Positions 1 to 12,157 of a stretch of DNA of 64,000 nucleotides are shown piece by piece. This DNA is from Inonotus obliquus. Its lineage: Eukaryota > Basidiomycota > Agaricomycetes > Hymenochaetales > Hymenochaetaceae. Positions within the stretch are counted from its first letter, which is position 1; every line of letters begins with the position of its first letter. A program made the translations under genes and the position numbers. Under the pieces are notes generated by a model that saw only the letters and a list, made by a program, of their open reading frames with translations, ran no database searches and was not told the origin of the DNA. Location: the NCBI GenBank assembly GCA_032164295.1, contig JAJHTX010000001.1, positions 3,534,001 through 3,598,000 of the forward strand, given 5' to 3'.

Positions 1-1073
<1,073 letters not shown>

Positions 1074-2220
1074 CGGATCATTGTGCACGACCCTTCGTAA
1101 CTTTTATACCCCCTTATCAGACGATGTGGTTTCGATGCCTTGTCGTACGTTATAGAGTTCATTCATTCTGCACACAGTTCGTTAGATACATGATACATCA
1201 AATCATCGGGAAGCATAAGATTCGTGAGACGAGCGAGAACTTTCTAACAATCAATAGCCCGAAGGCGATGAGAATACAGTGGTAGAGAATATGGGCGCTC
1301 TGGTGATAAACAAATGTCACGGTCGACGGTCTGGACGCTCCGCTCCACAGGAGTCAGAGCTCGCAATATCTCTATCATGAATCATGATGCCAATACGACA
1401 GACCCCCATTCTGAACGTCCCGACCAACCTGGAGTTGTATCTACCTGAGAGAACGTCTCAAAGGGGATTAATGCAATTTCCAGGATGTTCAAATCCGTTA
1501 TACGTTATACGTTATACCTTTTGATGGCGAAGTTGAACTTCCGAACTGAAGACTGACTGACTGACTGACTGACTGACTGTTCAGTGTTTCACCCAAAGTG
1601 CCAAGTTGCCAACGTCATGATGGTGCCCCCTGCTCGATACGGTTTCTTGCTTTGCGTCTCGCGTCTTGCTCCTCGTTTATCGTTCCGAGCTTCGCTTCGG
1701 GTGTCGCGCTGTTGTACTAGATGTGCTAGATGTACTATGTACTGTATCTGTCTGTCGATGGGCCGCGTCGGTCGGTGGGAGTTGTTCTGTTCACCACACC
1801 AGACAGAGGAAGAACCCCTGCCTGATTAGGAACATCAGTGATGTTACATAAGTTTAGACCATTGGTTCCGAGGAGATTAACTTTGGCTTTGGTACAGTAC
1901 TATACTTACATCTTACTCCTCCTATCTATCTATCAGACATCAGACAATACATTCAGGGATGTACCTTACCATGTGGTAAGTTAGAGAAGTAGATAAGTAG
2001 AGTTTATCGGTGAGTGGCATAATGTCCGACGTCCGTTAGACCGTTAGATAAAAGGATACATCAGAATCAGAAGCGTGACATCACGAAACGTGAGATTTCA
2101 TGAATTATGAATTATGAATCATGAAACATGAAACGTGAGATGAGTGGGAAGTGGATGGAATAGATAGCAGTAGACAGAGGATGATGAGAGTACATATAGA
2201 AAATCCTGAGCTTGATAGAT
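1074..2220. other. Tail-to-tail intergenic stretch with short tandem repeats
   Basis: No gene is supported. It separates two convergent stops. It holds a tetranucleotide GACT run at about 1551-1579, a TTATACG repeat at about 1496-1517, and imperfect ATGAAT/ATGAAAC repeats at about 2095-2135. Short open frames at 1584-1851 have no family resemblance. Confidence 0.6.
1551..1579. repeat. (GACT)n microsatellite
   Basis: About seven perfect tandem copies of GACT in the kinase/transporter intergenic region. Confidence 0.9.
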
Positions 2221-4316
2221 CTAGTGTCCTACGACCTTCTCGATTGGTTGTACGCGTCCCTGGTCGTCCATTCGAGCGCTAAGATCGAAGGTCAGTGACC
2301 AGCAAAGTAATACTGAACGGGGGTATACTCACATGACCTCGTCTTCTATGTCTGTGTGGTTCTTGACGCGCCTGTAGAGCATCGGTAGAGCGAATATCAA
2401 CCCGGCGACTAGAAGACCCCAGGTTGAGGCGAAGATGTTCATGAATCTTGATTTGACGGTATAAATAAAAGTTGATTGAGGGATATATGTTGGATGGGAC
2501 GTACGGTATACCGACGGCATCTGCACGCCATATGCCAGCTGCTCCTGCCGACTGCAATGATTTATCTGCCAAAGTCAAGTATGGGAATGATGATAAGTGA
2601 TAGCTTGATAAATTCTGTAAGTGTTTGACGTACAGAACCCAGTCAAGTACGCCAACTTTGCCGGATCATTAGAAATGGCACCCATGAACCAGTACGCAGC
2701 GGTTTGCCACATTGAGTCGAGGAGGCCGCAGAAAATGTAGAGCCAGACGCGAGAATGGTACTTGTCATCCTTGAAATCGATGAGTGGAGGGATGTTTTCT
2801 CGAGTGTAATCTCTGTTTCGAGTTTCATGAGATCGATGATGAGGAATACGGTGTTGGATTAACGCACCTCTGGTAGAAATATCCCCAGATATGGACGACG
2901 AAAACCATAACGAAGAGAATGACCCATCCGACGAAGGCTCGGGCGCGACGGGTAAGGTGCTTGTAATCGAGGATGACTCCAATCATTATAGATCCGAAAA
3001 TTTGAGATGACCAGTAGACAAAGCTGTTCAGCGAACGCGTGCGGATATTGAAGAGTGTACCATTGTAGTCATTGAATTCTAAACAGATAATTGCAAGTGA
3101 AATGAATGAGTTTAGCGAGTTTTGCATGAAGTAGGATATTGAATAGAACGTACGCCAAGTGTAGAACCAGTTTGACGCAAAGAACATTGGGAAGAGCAGG
3201 ATTATTGCGGGGTCGGTGCGAAGAGCGATATAGAGACCATAAATTTCGGACTTCCATGATGGGTGCCTTGGAGTAGTGACCTTGGTTCCGTCGGTGCGAA
3301 TCATCCTTGAAGGATCCGCCATTAGAAAAGGGATCATAACACCGATTCCAGTCAAGACGATGAATCCAATCTGTGGAAGGCATTCAGCCAAAGTTGAGAA
3401 AAGACTGAGGCCACTCGACTCACATAAGTTCCATTTCCGACTGGCAGCGAAATTATGAATGAATGAATATCTGATGATTCTTCTAATCGGAAAATTCTGC
3501 TTACCGCCTCCAGACTGGATATTGAGAACCACCGTTAGCGAGTTTCTTGGCATTGATAATAGGAAAGTAAACATACCAAGGAATGGAAGTTCTGGCCAAA
3601 CGCGACGGCTGAACCGACTACACCTCCAAGGTTGAAAATTCCCCAGAAAATGCCGATAAATGTTCCCTTCTGGCTTTCTGTAACAAATCAATAAGAAACT
3701 CAAGCAGATTGTGATCATGTGCCCCACCAGTCGGATACGCCAACATGAGGGAGCCCTGAGCGGTCCATAATAGACCGGCACAGATTCCCAAGATAGCGCC
3801 GGCGGTGATGGTAAATGCACCGGCATTCGGGTGGATATTTAGTGCGCTAAAAGACTATAATTAGACTTGTCACAGGGACGGGAGATGGGTGATCCGGAAG
3901 GACGGACAGATAAGAGCCGATGTAGAGGGAGTATCCTAATGTTCCCAGAAACAGCGTCAGTCGTGCACCGAGCTTGTTGTTTACAGATCTTTAAAAAATA
4001 TCAACCTATGATAGAGGCATAACTAACGAACTCCTTACCCCGAAAAGAAGGCCATGGCAGCAAAGGTCGCGTATAGTGCGGCATTGGCGTTCGCTCCAGT
4101 CGTCTGGTCGAGCTGGCCTCCTCCCCCGAGACCGTTACAGGCGTTGAAGAGGCCGGGACCCATGAAACAGACAAAACCGAGCATGACCACCTGAGTTACC
4201 GGCTTATAGTAGAGCGCCTTGAGGCCAGTATACTGCGGGTTGTACGGTGGAGGGGCCCCGACGCGTTCGGCGTCATCACTTTTGAAGCTTTTCTTCTCGA
4301 TATCTTCCGTATGCAT
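2221..4316 (-). CDS. UNC93-like (DUF895) major facilitator transporter
   Basis: Polytopic membrane protein of the UNC93/DUF895 branch of the major facilitator superfamily; the substrate of fungal members is unknown. The start at 4316 gives a short hydrophilic N-terminus, then the conserved first-helix region VVMLGFVCFMGPGLFNACNG (about residues 45-65) and a Gly-rich loop. After an intron ending near 3989 the next exon reads SVNNKLGARLTLFLGTLGYS, characteristic of the family. Further helices are spread over about nine short exons. The last exon (2221-2278) follows an intron at 2279-2332 and encodes ARMDDQGRVQPIEKVVGH, so the protein does not stop at the in-frame TGA that begins this intron. 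Family confidence is high; individual middle exon borders were not all resolved. Confidence 0.85.
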
Positions 4317-4939
4317 GTTAAAAACAAGGGAGGGGGGTGGGTGAGAAGAAGCGGAAGACTCGGCTATATAAAGGATCTGGGGAAGGGGAGATGCTGGCCG
4401 TCGAGGGAAGGGTACGGGGATGCGGAGTGATTCGTTTTATACTTTGAGAGCCGATGGATAAGGGAAATTTGTCGAATGAAAAGTGGCCGAGAATAGGGAC
4501 AGGGTCGAGGACGGCAGCTGACGGGTATACCGCATGGAACTCGAGCGCCATCATCTTCTATCGTTGAACCGACAATTTGCCAGCAAAACAGTTTATAACC
4601 ATTCTCACACCGTGGATCACTCAACATGAAGCCAAGCTCTTCTCCAGCCAGGCTTCTCTTCGGGAATCGCACTCGCACTCGTTGCATGTATATAGTCGCG
4701 TACGCTTGCTTTCATTTTAGAAATAGACGACAATACAGTTCCAATACACAAGGCGCGGACGTCCGTGAATATTATCATGTAAATTCAGCATCCTGTCGTA
4801 CTTGTCATTAGAACGGCTTGGGCATGTGTAGACGCAAAAATAAAAGAGTAGAATCGAAAAGAAGGGATGAAGTAGTCTGGCTTCCACATTCAATGCCGCC
4901 TAGACACGGTCCCAGGCAATGCACCTCCTTTTTGTGCAT
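4317..4939. other. Intergenic, no gene seen
   Basis: Upstream region of the UNC93-like gene and 3' region of YOP1. Short frames on both strands show no conserved features. Confidence 0.5.
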
Positions 4940-5648
4940 CTAATCCGTGGTCGCAGTCTGAACACGGTCACGGAGCCCGTCGGCAGAAGCCGTCGTGGGC
5001 TGTTGGTAGATCGCCGGTGCTTTGGACGAGACGTTAGCAAGCACTGGTTTCAACACGGCTTGATATGTAGTTTGTGCGCCCTGGTTATTATGTAAGAAAA
5101 TAAAATAAAAATGCGTCAGGGGATGACGACATCACGCGAGTCAGCTTGTGATAACACTTACGCGGAAAGCTGGGAGCTGGAGCCAGACAACAAATACAGT
5201 CTTGAAGGCAAAATACCAGGGGAAGTAGTAGAGTACAACACGCAGCGCAAAGCTCTCGAGTAAGTTGAAGGAGCCAAAGACGACCCAGTATGTCAGCCAT
5301 TGCACGTCATCCTGTGGACTAGGGCTTTCGATCGCCTTGAAGGACAGATAAGCAGGCAGACCCCAGCCAATGAGGTTGGAGATGGGTTGAGCAGCAGCGT
5401 TGATGAGCAGGAGGATACCCAAGAGCACTACGGAACCGATGGCAGCATAGGTCTTCGGGACCTGGGTGCGCTGTTCCAGATTTTGCAGAACTGGGTACTT
5501 CGACAACTAGCGAAAACAGTTCACCAAGCGTGTTAGGAGTGGCTCGAAGTACACATACCTCCTTGTCGAGCTGGCTAACATAGTAGTTTGCTTTGGCTGA
5601 GGCCTGTTGGAAGGCAGGGTGTTGCTGGACCTTCTGCGCAGCAGACAT
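4940..5648 (-). CDS. YOP1: Yop1/REEP5-type ER membrane-shaping protein
   Basis: Member of the DP1/Yop1 (TB2/DP1/HVA22) family, whose hairpin membrane segments curve tubular ER. The start at 5648 gives MSAAQKVQQHPAFQQASAKA. After the first intron the core reads LSKYPVLQNLEQRTQVPKTY, then the hydrophobic hairpin AAIGSVVLLGILLLINAAAQ, GLPAYLSFKAIESP and the family signature DDVQWLTYWVVFGSFNLLES. A second hydrophobic pair is followed by VVWLQLPAFR. A third exon adds about 45 hydrophilic residues ending TATTD before TAG at 4940-4942. Total is about 190 residues, close to yeast Yop1 (180). It is divergent from OST5, another ER protein, about 320 bases away. Confidence 0.93.
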
Positions 5649-5966
5649 CTAAACAAGAGCGGCATTCCACGTAAGCAACGGCTGCGGCGACAGCATGCAT
5701 CATGGAATGAAAAAAACTAACCGTGAAGGTATCTATATGATGAACGTATACGAGTAAATGTCGTGAAAACGGGTCGTGTGAGGAGAGTGCAACTACCGGA
5801 GAAAGCGTCGTCGTCGTTTTCAATCGCACGTCACTCCTCTCAACTTTAAACTCCGATCCATCTTTTCTCACGATAAACGTGACCCGCCACGAATCCAGAG
5901 TCCGAGTCGTGTATAATTTACCATCTCTCATTTCCTATTATTTCTACACAACATTTCAGTGCAGCA
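5649..5966. promoter_or_regulatory. Shared divergent promoter region of YOP1 and OST5
   Basis: 318 bases separate the two start codons, so both promoters and 5' UTRs must lie here. No specific factor site is claimed. Confidence 0.5.
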
Positions 5967-6346
5967 ATGTCCACCGTAGACACTCAGTTGTACAAGCAAG
6001 TTCAGGTCAGCTGAAGTAGCTCTCTCTTTGAACCACTTTGTCTAACGAATTGCGCCCAGAATTTGCATAGGACACTGCCAGCCTTCGCTCCTTACATCCC
6101 TGAGGGTCTCCTTCCGTACCTCGCGTTCATCCTCCTGGCGTCCACGTTCACTCTAGCGTTCTACTTCTCAACGTGCGTTTTGACGTTCCATTACAACATT
6201 ACTAGTCGTCTAATTTACTTTACGCGATCCCTAGACTCCCGAAATCAGCCATGCCAGTGCGTGAAATCGCAGTCGCTTCTACCGCCAGCGTGCTCGGAGG
6301 TTTCGGCATGGTAGCACTCTTCTGCTCGGTCGGTGTTTACGTATGA
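5967..6346 (+). CDS. OST5: Oligosaccharyltransferase small subunit Ost5/TMEM258
   Basis: Small two-helix subunit of the oligosaccharyltransferase complex, which N-glycosylates proteins in the ER. Three exons (5967-6005, 6060-6172, 6235-6346) encode 87 residues; yeast Ost5 has 86. The first helix is in LLPYLAFILLASTFTLAFYF. A short polar loop with a dibasic-type stretch (LPKSAMPVREIA) follows, then the second helix. The protein ends in CSVGVYV, matching the FGVYV/VGIYV end typical of Ost5/TMEM258. Splice sites are all GT-AG and keep frame. Its 3' end converges on RPA12, 115 bases away. Confidence 0.9.
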
Positions 6347-6461
6347 GCATCGCTGGTGTCCCTGCTGTAATGTTACGCGCCTTTGCTACCGTCCGCACCT
6401 TCAAAGTGTCGCTTAATGAGTTCACGAACCATTTTATTGTGAAATGGGTCACTTGAGCGCC

Positions 6462-7134
6462 TCAGTTGTTCAATCGCCAACCGTGTCTGCAGGAAACACA
6501 CTAGCCGCAGACGTCAGCGCTCAAATTTCATGTCTTGGGGTAAAAGGTGTTCATACGCACAGTGTACAGAATAGTAGAGCCTTCGTCCGCGCTTCGCATC
6601 TAGTGCAGCAACAGCACGTCGATAAGCCCTGTTTTGAATAAAAGTTTGACGCTTACTTGTCTTTCTTCCGAGTATGCTCGATCGTGGCCACAGTTCGGAC
6701 ATTGTTCTGTAACCTACGCAGAGACGGGTCTAGATATAGCGCATGGAACCTCGGGAAGCTATACTTACGATCATGCGGGTCTCGCCGCTTTCATGGATCT
6801 TTGTCTGAGTTTTTCGCTTTTGCCTGAGTGCTGATGGAAATGCATCAGGATGAGAGCGTGTAGTGATCACAATGTTCTCGTATGCTGATGCAGAGATATG
6901 AATGGGGCACAGGTAACGGAGTGAACGTTAATATTGGACATACCTGATGCCTTTTCCTGGAATCCGCACTGCTCGCAAGGAATAAATTCTGCGTCCCCCG
7001 TCGGAAGATCAAGCAGTGTGCCACAGTCCGGACAAAACAGAAGAGAACCTATAGACGGTGATAACGGATGAGATATTTTGTGTGGCAGATATTCTTATCT
7101 GCGCCTAACCGATTTTATGAGCAGTCTTGGACAT
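6462..7134 (-). CDS. RPA12: RNA polymerase I subunit A12 (Rpa12)
   Basis: Small zinc-ribbon subunit of RNA polymerase I that supports RNA cleavage and termination. Six short exons join into 126 residues. The N-terminal ribbon has FCPDCGTLLDLP (Cys pair 1) and PCEQCGFQEKA (Cys pair 2). The C-terminal TFIIS-like ribbon has EQCPNCGHDRAYSEERQ, the catalytic acidic hairpin MRSADEGSTILYTC, and VSCRHGWRLNN at the end. The RSADE motif and the two Cys pairs of each ribbon are intact. RSADEG and the FCPDCG start favour Pol I A12 over Pol III C11. Because it is cut into six exons it contains no long open frame and is easily missed. Confidence 0.93.
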
Positions 7135-7704
7135 AATTATATCTGTCGACGTTGAGGCGGGAGAGTCTTGTAGCCCTGACGAAACAGAAATGGAAATTGA
7201 TGCAAAATTAATCGCCACGCGCCACGTCCGTCGATCTCTTGCCTTTTATGGGAAATAACAACTCGCTGCTGCAACTCCGAACGGTGTCTACTACCCACCT
7301 CATCCTTCGCCCGTTCAAGTCGATTCATGAGGCGAATTCAAGCGAAATGTGGTATTGCGAATCATATTTACCAACTATTTGTCAATTCGTGTCGTACAGT
7401 ACTGACGCCGCAAAGGCGTTACCCCGATAGCGAGTCGTATGCACGAAACGCCTTGCAAAGCTGGTGTGCCACATCTACGCCGTGCATCAAGCCCCATTTT
7501 GCTCGTGTCTACTAATCAGGATAAAAGTCTATGACATCCTTTCCTTTATCCCAGGGCACTCACCTTGCCCACATCCCGTTTTCTGCTCTCCTCGCGATAC
7601 CCCGCTGTTGACTCTTTGATCACCGCGTCCATAACGAAGTTCCTTGATACACAAATTCTGCATTTATACGGGTTCAGTATCGGAACTCTACACAAGGCGC
7701 CACG
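7135..7704. other. Divergent intergenic region, no gene seen
   Basis: 570 bases between the RPA12 start and the next + strand gene. Short overlapping frames of about 60 codons exist on both strands but lack family features. Confidence 0.5.
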
Positions 7705-9110
7705 ATGTCCCTCGGTTTCCGGAATACGATGAGCCCCACGCAAGATCTCCAACTGCGAAATGAGCTCCCGCCATTCTCTCCGATAGTTTACAAACCTTCA
7801 GTGAAACACCCGTATCCATTTGAAACGGAGTACTCGCGAGATCCTGCGCGCATTCGTGCAGTGTTTGATGAACTCGTTGAAAAAACCAAGGAAATGAACT
7901 TGGGGAAACCGCATGTGCCTATTGGGAAACGTCGGGCTCGAAACCTTGGGCTAAGAGTCAACATTGAGCAGGCGAAGGGTCTCCACTGGCGGTCGATTCA
8001 GGCACGACATCCTGTGATGTTAACTTCTGGTCCTAATAGCCCACCGAGGACGCCACGGAGACCGGCCACTGACTATCCTACAGCTGAGCAGTATGTGTTT
8101 CGCATTGGTATTGTTACAACAGGCATCTTACACCAAAGTATAGGCTTTGCTTGAAGAACATGACAGACGCGCAAAGAAGGCAGAACTATGCCGAAGCTTG
8201 TCGCTGGTCCGTCTTTGCGGAGCGGGAACGTTCAATACGCAAGTGGGAGGCAGAGCAGGACGCTAATTACCACGCTCGGCATGCTGTGGTACAGGCTTCG
8301 ACTAATAGGAGCTACGCGCTGTCGCCTCTAGATCGACTACCGGCTACGGTGTCTGCGGAACTTGACTGGCAGAAGTCTCTCTCCTCTTCGGAAGTGACCC
8401 CGTCCAACATACCATGGGTAGAAAAAGACTCTCGTATCCTCATGGGCCCAACTAATAGTGGTGAACCGCTCTATCGGACCATCGTCGAGATGCCTGTACA
8501 CCTCATGGATCGTTCTCAGAGTATAAGGCCTGATGCTGCTGGGAGTAGCTATCCGTTGATGAGTCATGATCAGATACGATCATTCAACGCGCCCTATATC
8601 TCGCGCGCCAATTCATCCGCCCCGAATGTTCAGCTGGCACGAAGCACTTCTATGCATCGGCATTTGCCAGCGGCATCCCTTAGAATGGCTCCTACACCTT
8701 TGCGTCCCAAGATCGACCATCATCCAATGTCTTATCCTACTCCCCAAGTTAGCAGATTGTCATTCATCCAGCCGGCGGACGCACCAGTACAACTCCCTGT
8801 TCATAACGCTGTGGATTCACTTGGTTATCCTTCCGGCTCTGGGCTCAGCGGTCTATCCTCGAACCAAACAGTTGTCTCCGTCCCATCAAACGGCCCTGAC
8901 ACTCTGGTGAGTACGAATTCATACGTTTGTAAAACAGGAGCAAAGGCTAATTGGTCGTACAGGAACAGGGTTTTGCCGACGATTATTCTCTCAAGAAACG
9001 CCGATCAGAGGCTGAACACTTCGCTACGCAAAAGGTAATTGTCATTCTGCTAGTTTCGGCACCGAGACTTAGTACCTAACCTCTAGATTGAGCAGAGGAA
9101 GCTCCGATAG
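7705..9110 (+). CDS. Uncharacterised disordered protein
   Basis: I do not recognise this gene. Four exons (7705-8090, 8144-8906, 8963-9034, 9087-9110) join in frame to 414 residues, with good GT-AG sites. The N-terminal 130 residues are charged and Pro-rich (FSPIVYKPSVKHPYPFETEY; IRAVFDELVEKTKEM). A conserved-looking basic/aromatic patch follows (LCLKNMTDAQRRQNYAEACR; ERERSIRKWEAEQDANYHAR), possibly helical. The remaining part is Ser/Pro-rich and looks disordered. The tail has KKRRSEAEHF, a possible nuclear localisation signal. The start at 7705 is the first ATG after an in-frame stop-rich leader; a second ATG lies eight codons later. The gene structure is supported by frame consistency rather than homology. 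Confidence 0.65.
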
Positions 9111-9404
9111 TCGGTTATCTTGAAGGGAAATAAAGGAACGCGGGACAGACATAATGATCTCCAATCATGACCCTCGATAACGAATGTTTTATGACCGAAC
9201 GTATACCAGTGGATTCAATACTGTAGCATTAGCAATACTCTTTTTCCTTGTTGGAATCAGCTAGACATAAATTATTCATGCCGTGAAATTTGATTGCATA
9301 GAACGTGTCGTATAATCTATACTCCTCGTTTTGATTCCTAGCTAGGAGAGCGTGTGATCTTCGGATTTGCGCATAAGATCTGCACTCAAACTCATACTAC
9401 CATC
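9111..9404. other. Short intergenic spacer
   Basis: Same-strand spacer ahead of the first peptidase gene; no internal feature seen. Confidence 0.4.
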
Positions 9405-12036
9405 ATGCCCGATCCAACAACTCAGTCCAACTACCTTTCGGTTGCTACTCAACATGTCACGTTCGACTGGAAAATTGACTTTGATCGTAAAGTGATCTCC
9501 GGCTCTGCAACGCATGAGCTACTTGTGAAAGATTCTGTAGCGAAAGAAGTAGTGTAGGCGATGTTCTTCTTCTGGGCGAACCGATATGCTTCATCTTATC
9601 ATCAGATTTGATTCTGGAGACTTGAATATCACTTCTGTAGAAATTGGAGGGGCATCTGTTCCCGTGAGTACCGAATTCAAAGAAACAACTTGAATCTCCT
9701 TCAACTACTTATCTTGACCCAGTTCTGGCTGAATGAACGGCATCCAGTGATGGGTTCTGCGCTTCATATACCGTTTGCAAGCCCACTACAGGAAGGCACA
9801 AAGATCGAAGTTAAGATCTCGTATACCACAAGTAGCAATGCCATAGCGCTCCAGTTTCTGGACAAGGAGTAAGTGGAAGTATCCTGCTGCGGACTGAATG
9901 ATGTTGATTGTCTACGCCGACTGCAGGCAAACTCAAGGAAAGAAATTCCCGTACCTTTTCAGTCAATGTCAACCAATATATGCCAGGACTTTGGCCCCTT
10001 TGCAAGGTCAGAATTTTCATTTTTAAGATAGCCTAATTGCTCTAATTCTTCCGTTGAAAGATACACCATCTCTCAAGATCGTAAGAATGACTTCTGAGTC
10101 TCAGAGATTTGTGCGAAGCTGATACTGGACTATATCGTAGACGTATACTGCGAAAGTTTCATCGGTGCTTCCGGTCCTCATGTCCGCTATTCGACAATCT
10201 CCTCCTTCTGATGGCCCGCCACATGGCGGTAAAGTGATTGGGAAGGATATCGTAACTTACTCTTACGACCAGGTCAGACTCCTTTCCTCTAGTTACCCTG
10301 AACAACTGGCTTACTGGTAATTACCGCAGCCCACACCAATACCGTCGTACCTGATTGCTATCGCCTGTGGTGATGTCCGCTTCAAGCCCTTTCCAAGAGA
10401 ACATGGGAAGGACTGGACGAGTGGTATCTGGGCAGAACCAGATTTCATTGATGCAGCATATTGGGAGTTCAGCGCTGATACGAACAGGTTCTTGTCGGCC
10501 GAGGAAAACATTGTTGGTGCTTACAGATTTGGCGTTTATGACCTTCTGGTTCTCCCGCCATCTTTCCCTTACGGTGGAATGGTATGCTGGTACTTTTCCT
10601 CGGAACTGTCCACGCTGACTTACAACTAGGAAAATTCTTGTCTCACTTTCCTTACTCCGAGTGAGCCGAGTCTTATGCTTAGGACTTGCCAGTTGTTATT
10701 CACCGGAATTGCTAGCTCTTCTCGCCGGCGACAGGACGTTGGTCGATGTCGTGGTTCACGAACTTACCCATTCATGGTTTGGAAATGGGGTGACGTCCGT
10801 TTTTCTTTTTTCTCACATCTTCCCATCGGCACCTAAGAGTATGGTAGTCATCAGAGTGCAACCCATTTCTGGCTGAACGAAGGCTGGACGACATACATCG
10901 AACGCGTTCTGCAGCAGGTCCTCCATTCTCCAGCACACCGAGGCTTCTCCTTCCTCATCGGATACAAGGCCCTGCAGGACGCGCTAAAGCAGTATGAGGA
11001 CAGGCCGAAGTATCAGAGACTCATCATAGATTTCGAAGTGGGTGAAGACCCGGACGACGCATACAGCAGTGTTCCGTATGAAAAGGGGGCGAATTTTATA
11101 CTTTATCTGGGTAAGTAGATTCCCTAGTACTATTCTTGCTGTTGACGTCATATATGCTTGCGATTAGAGCGACTTCTTGGAGGTCTCGATGTCTTCCTCC
11201 CCTATGTCAGGGACTATGTGAATACCTTCATCGGTAAGAGCATAAACACAGACATATGGAAGGAACATTTGTATGGATATTGGAGCAAGCAAGGCGATGG
11301 CTCGAAGGTCAAGTTACTGGACAGTGTCGACTGGGATGTAAGTGATAATTACTACGTTGAGATTGTACATGGCCTATCATCATCGCAGGCTTGGTTTTAT
11401 GGGGAGGGGCTGTCCCTGCCCGTTGATCTGGAATACGACCTTACACTGGCAAAACAGGCGTATGCTCTAGCAGCGCGTTGGGATGCTTCAAGAGAGAAAA
11501 GTATAGATACCCTTGATTTCAAGAAGGACGATCTCGGTAACTTTGATTCTAACCAGAAAGGTACGTCACAATCAGTTGATTGTACACGCATAGGCGATGG
11601 ACTGAGCACGAGACAGCGGTCTTCCTTGAGCGCCTGCAAACGTACCCAGCTTTGCCGCCAAAGCACATCGTATACCTCGGGGACCTGTACGGATTGTCAA
11701 CAACCACGAATAGCGAGCTCCGCTACAGATATTTTGAACTTGCTTTGCTTGACCCGTCAACGCCGGAATCGAAAACTCTTGCATTAGATGCGGCAGGCTG
11801 GGTCGTCGGATCCGATGGATCTGGAGTTGTGAAAGGGAGGATGAAATTTTGCAGGCCCGTTTTGAGGGCTGCGAACCGAGCTGATCCGGACGCAACGAAG
11901 AAAATATTTACTGAGCATAAGGAGTCCTTCCACCCTATTGCAAGACGGCTCATCGAGAAGGTGAGAAGAGATTTTCTTGAGAAGAATGTAGATAGACTCA
12001 ATCAGGGTTGCCTTCAAGGATCTTGGTCTCTTCTAA
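9405..12036 (+). CDS. LTA4H: Leukotriene A4 hydrolase-type M1 aminopeptidase, copy A
   Basis: Zinc metallopeptidase of family M1, LTA4H/yeast Lap2 branch, expected to have aminopeptidase and epoxide hydrolase activity in the cytosol. About 14 exons. The N-terminal domain starts DPTTQSNYLSVATQHVTFDW. The substrate exopeptidase motif is FPYGGMENSCLTFLTP, split by an intron after GGM. The zinc site is HELTHSWFGN with the third ligand in HFWLNEGWT, brought together by an intron starting near 10789. YSSVPYEKG supplies the proton-donor Tyr and GRMKFCRPV the carboxylate-binding Arg/Lys of the C-terminal domain. It ends SFHPIARRLIEKDLGLF. All catalytic residues are present and all introns I checked preserve frame. 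It is followed 121 bases later by a paralogue. Confidence 0.92.
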
Positions 12037-12157
12037 GCGTCTCTAATTGAGAAACAGATCACATGGTCGTGTTTGGATCTATTTGCTAGATTAGGAAACT
12101 CTACAGGACAGAACTTGAGTCACTCTTACTCCTATACCATATCGTAGTTTGAGTTTC

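Noticed and set aside
1584..1851. Overlapping short + strand frames after the kinase
   Set aside because: Cys/Arg-rich by chance composition, no splice or family support.
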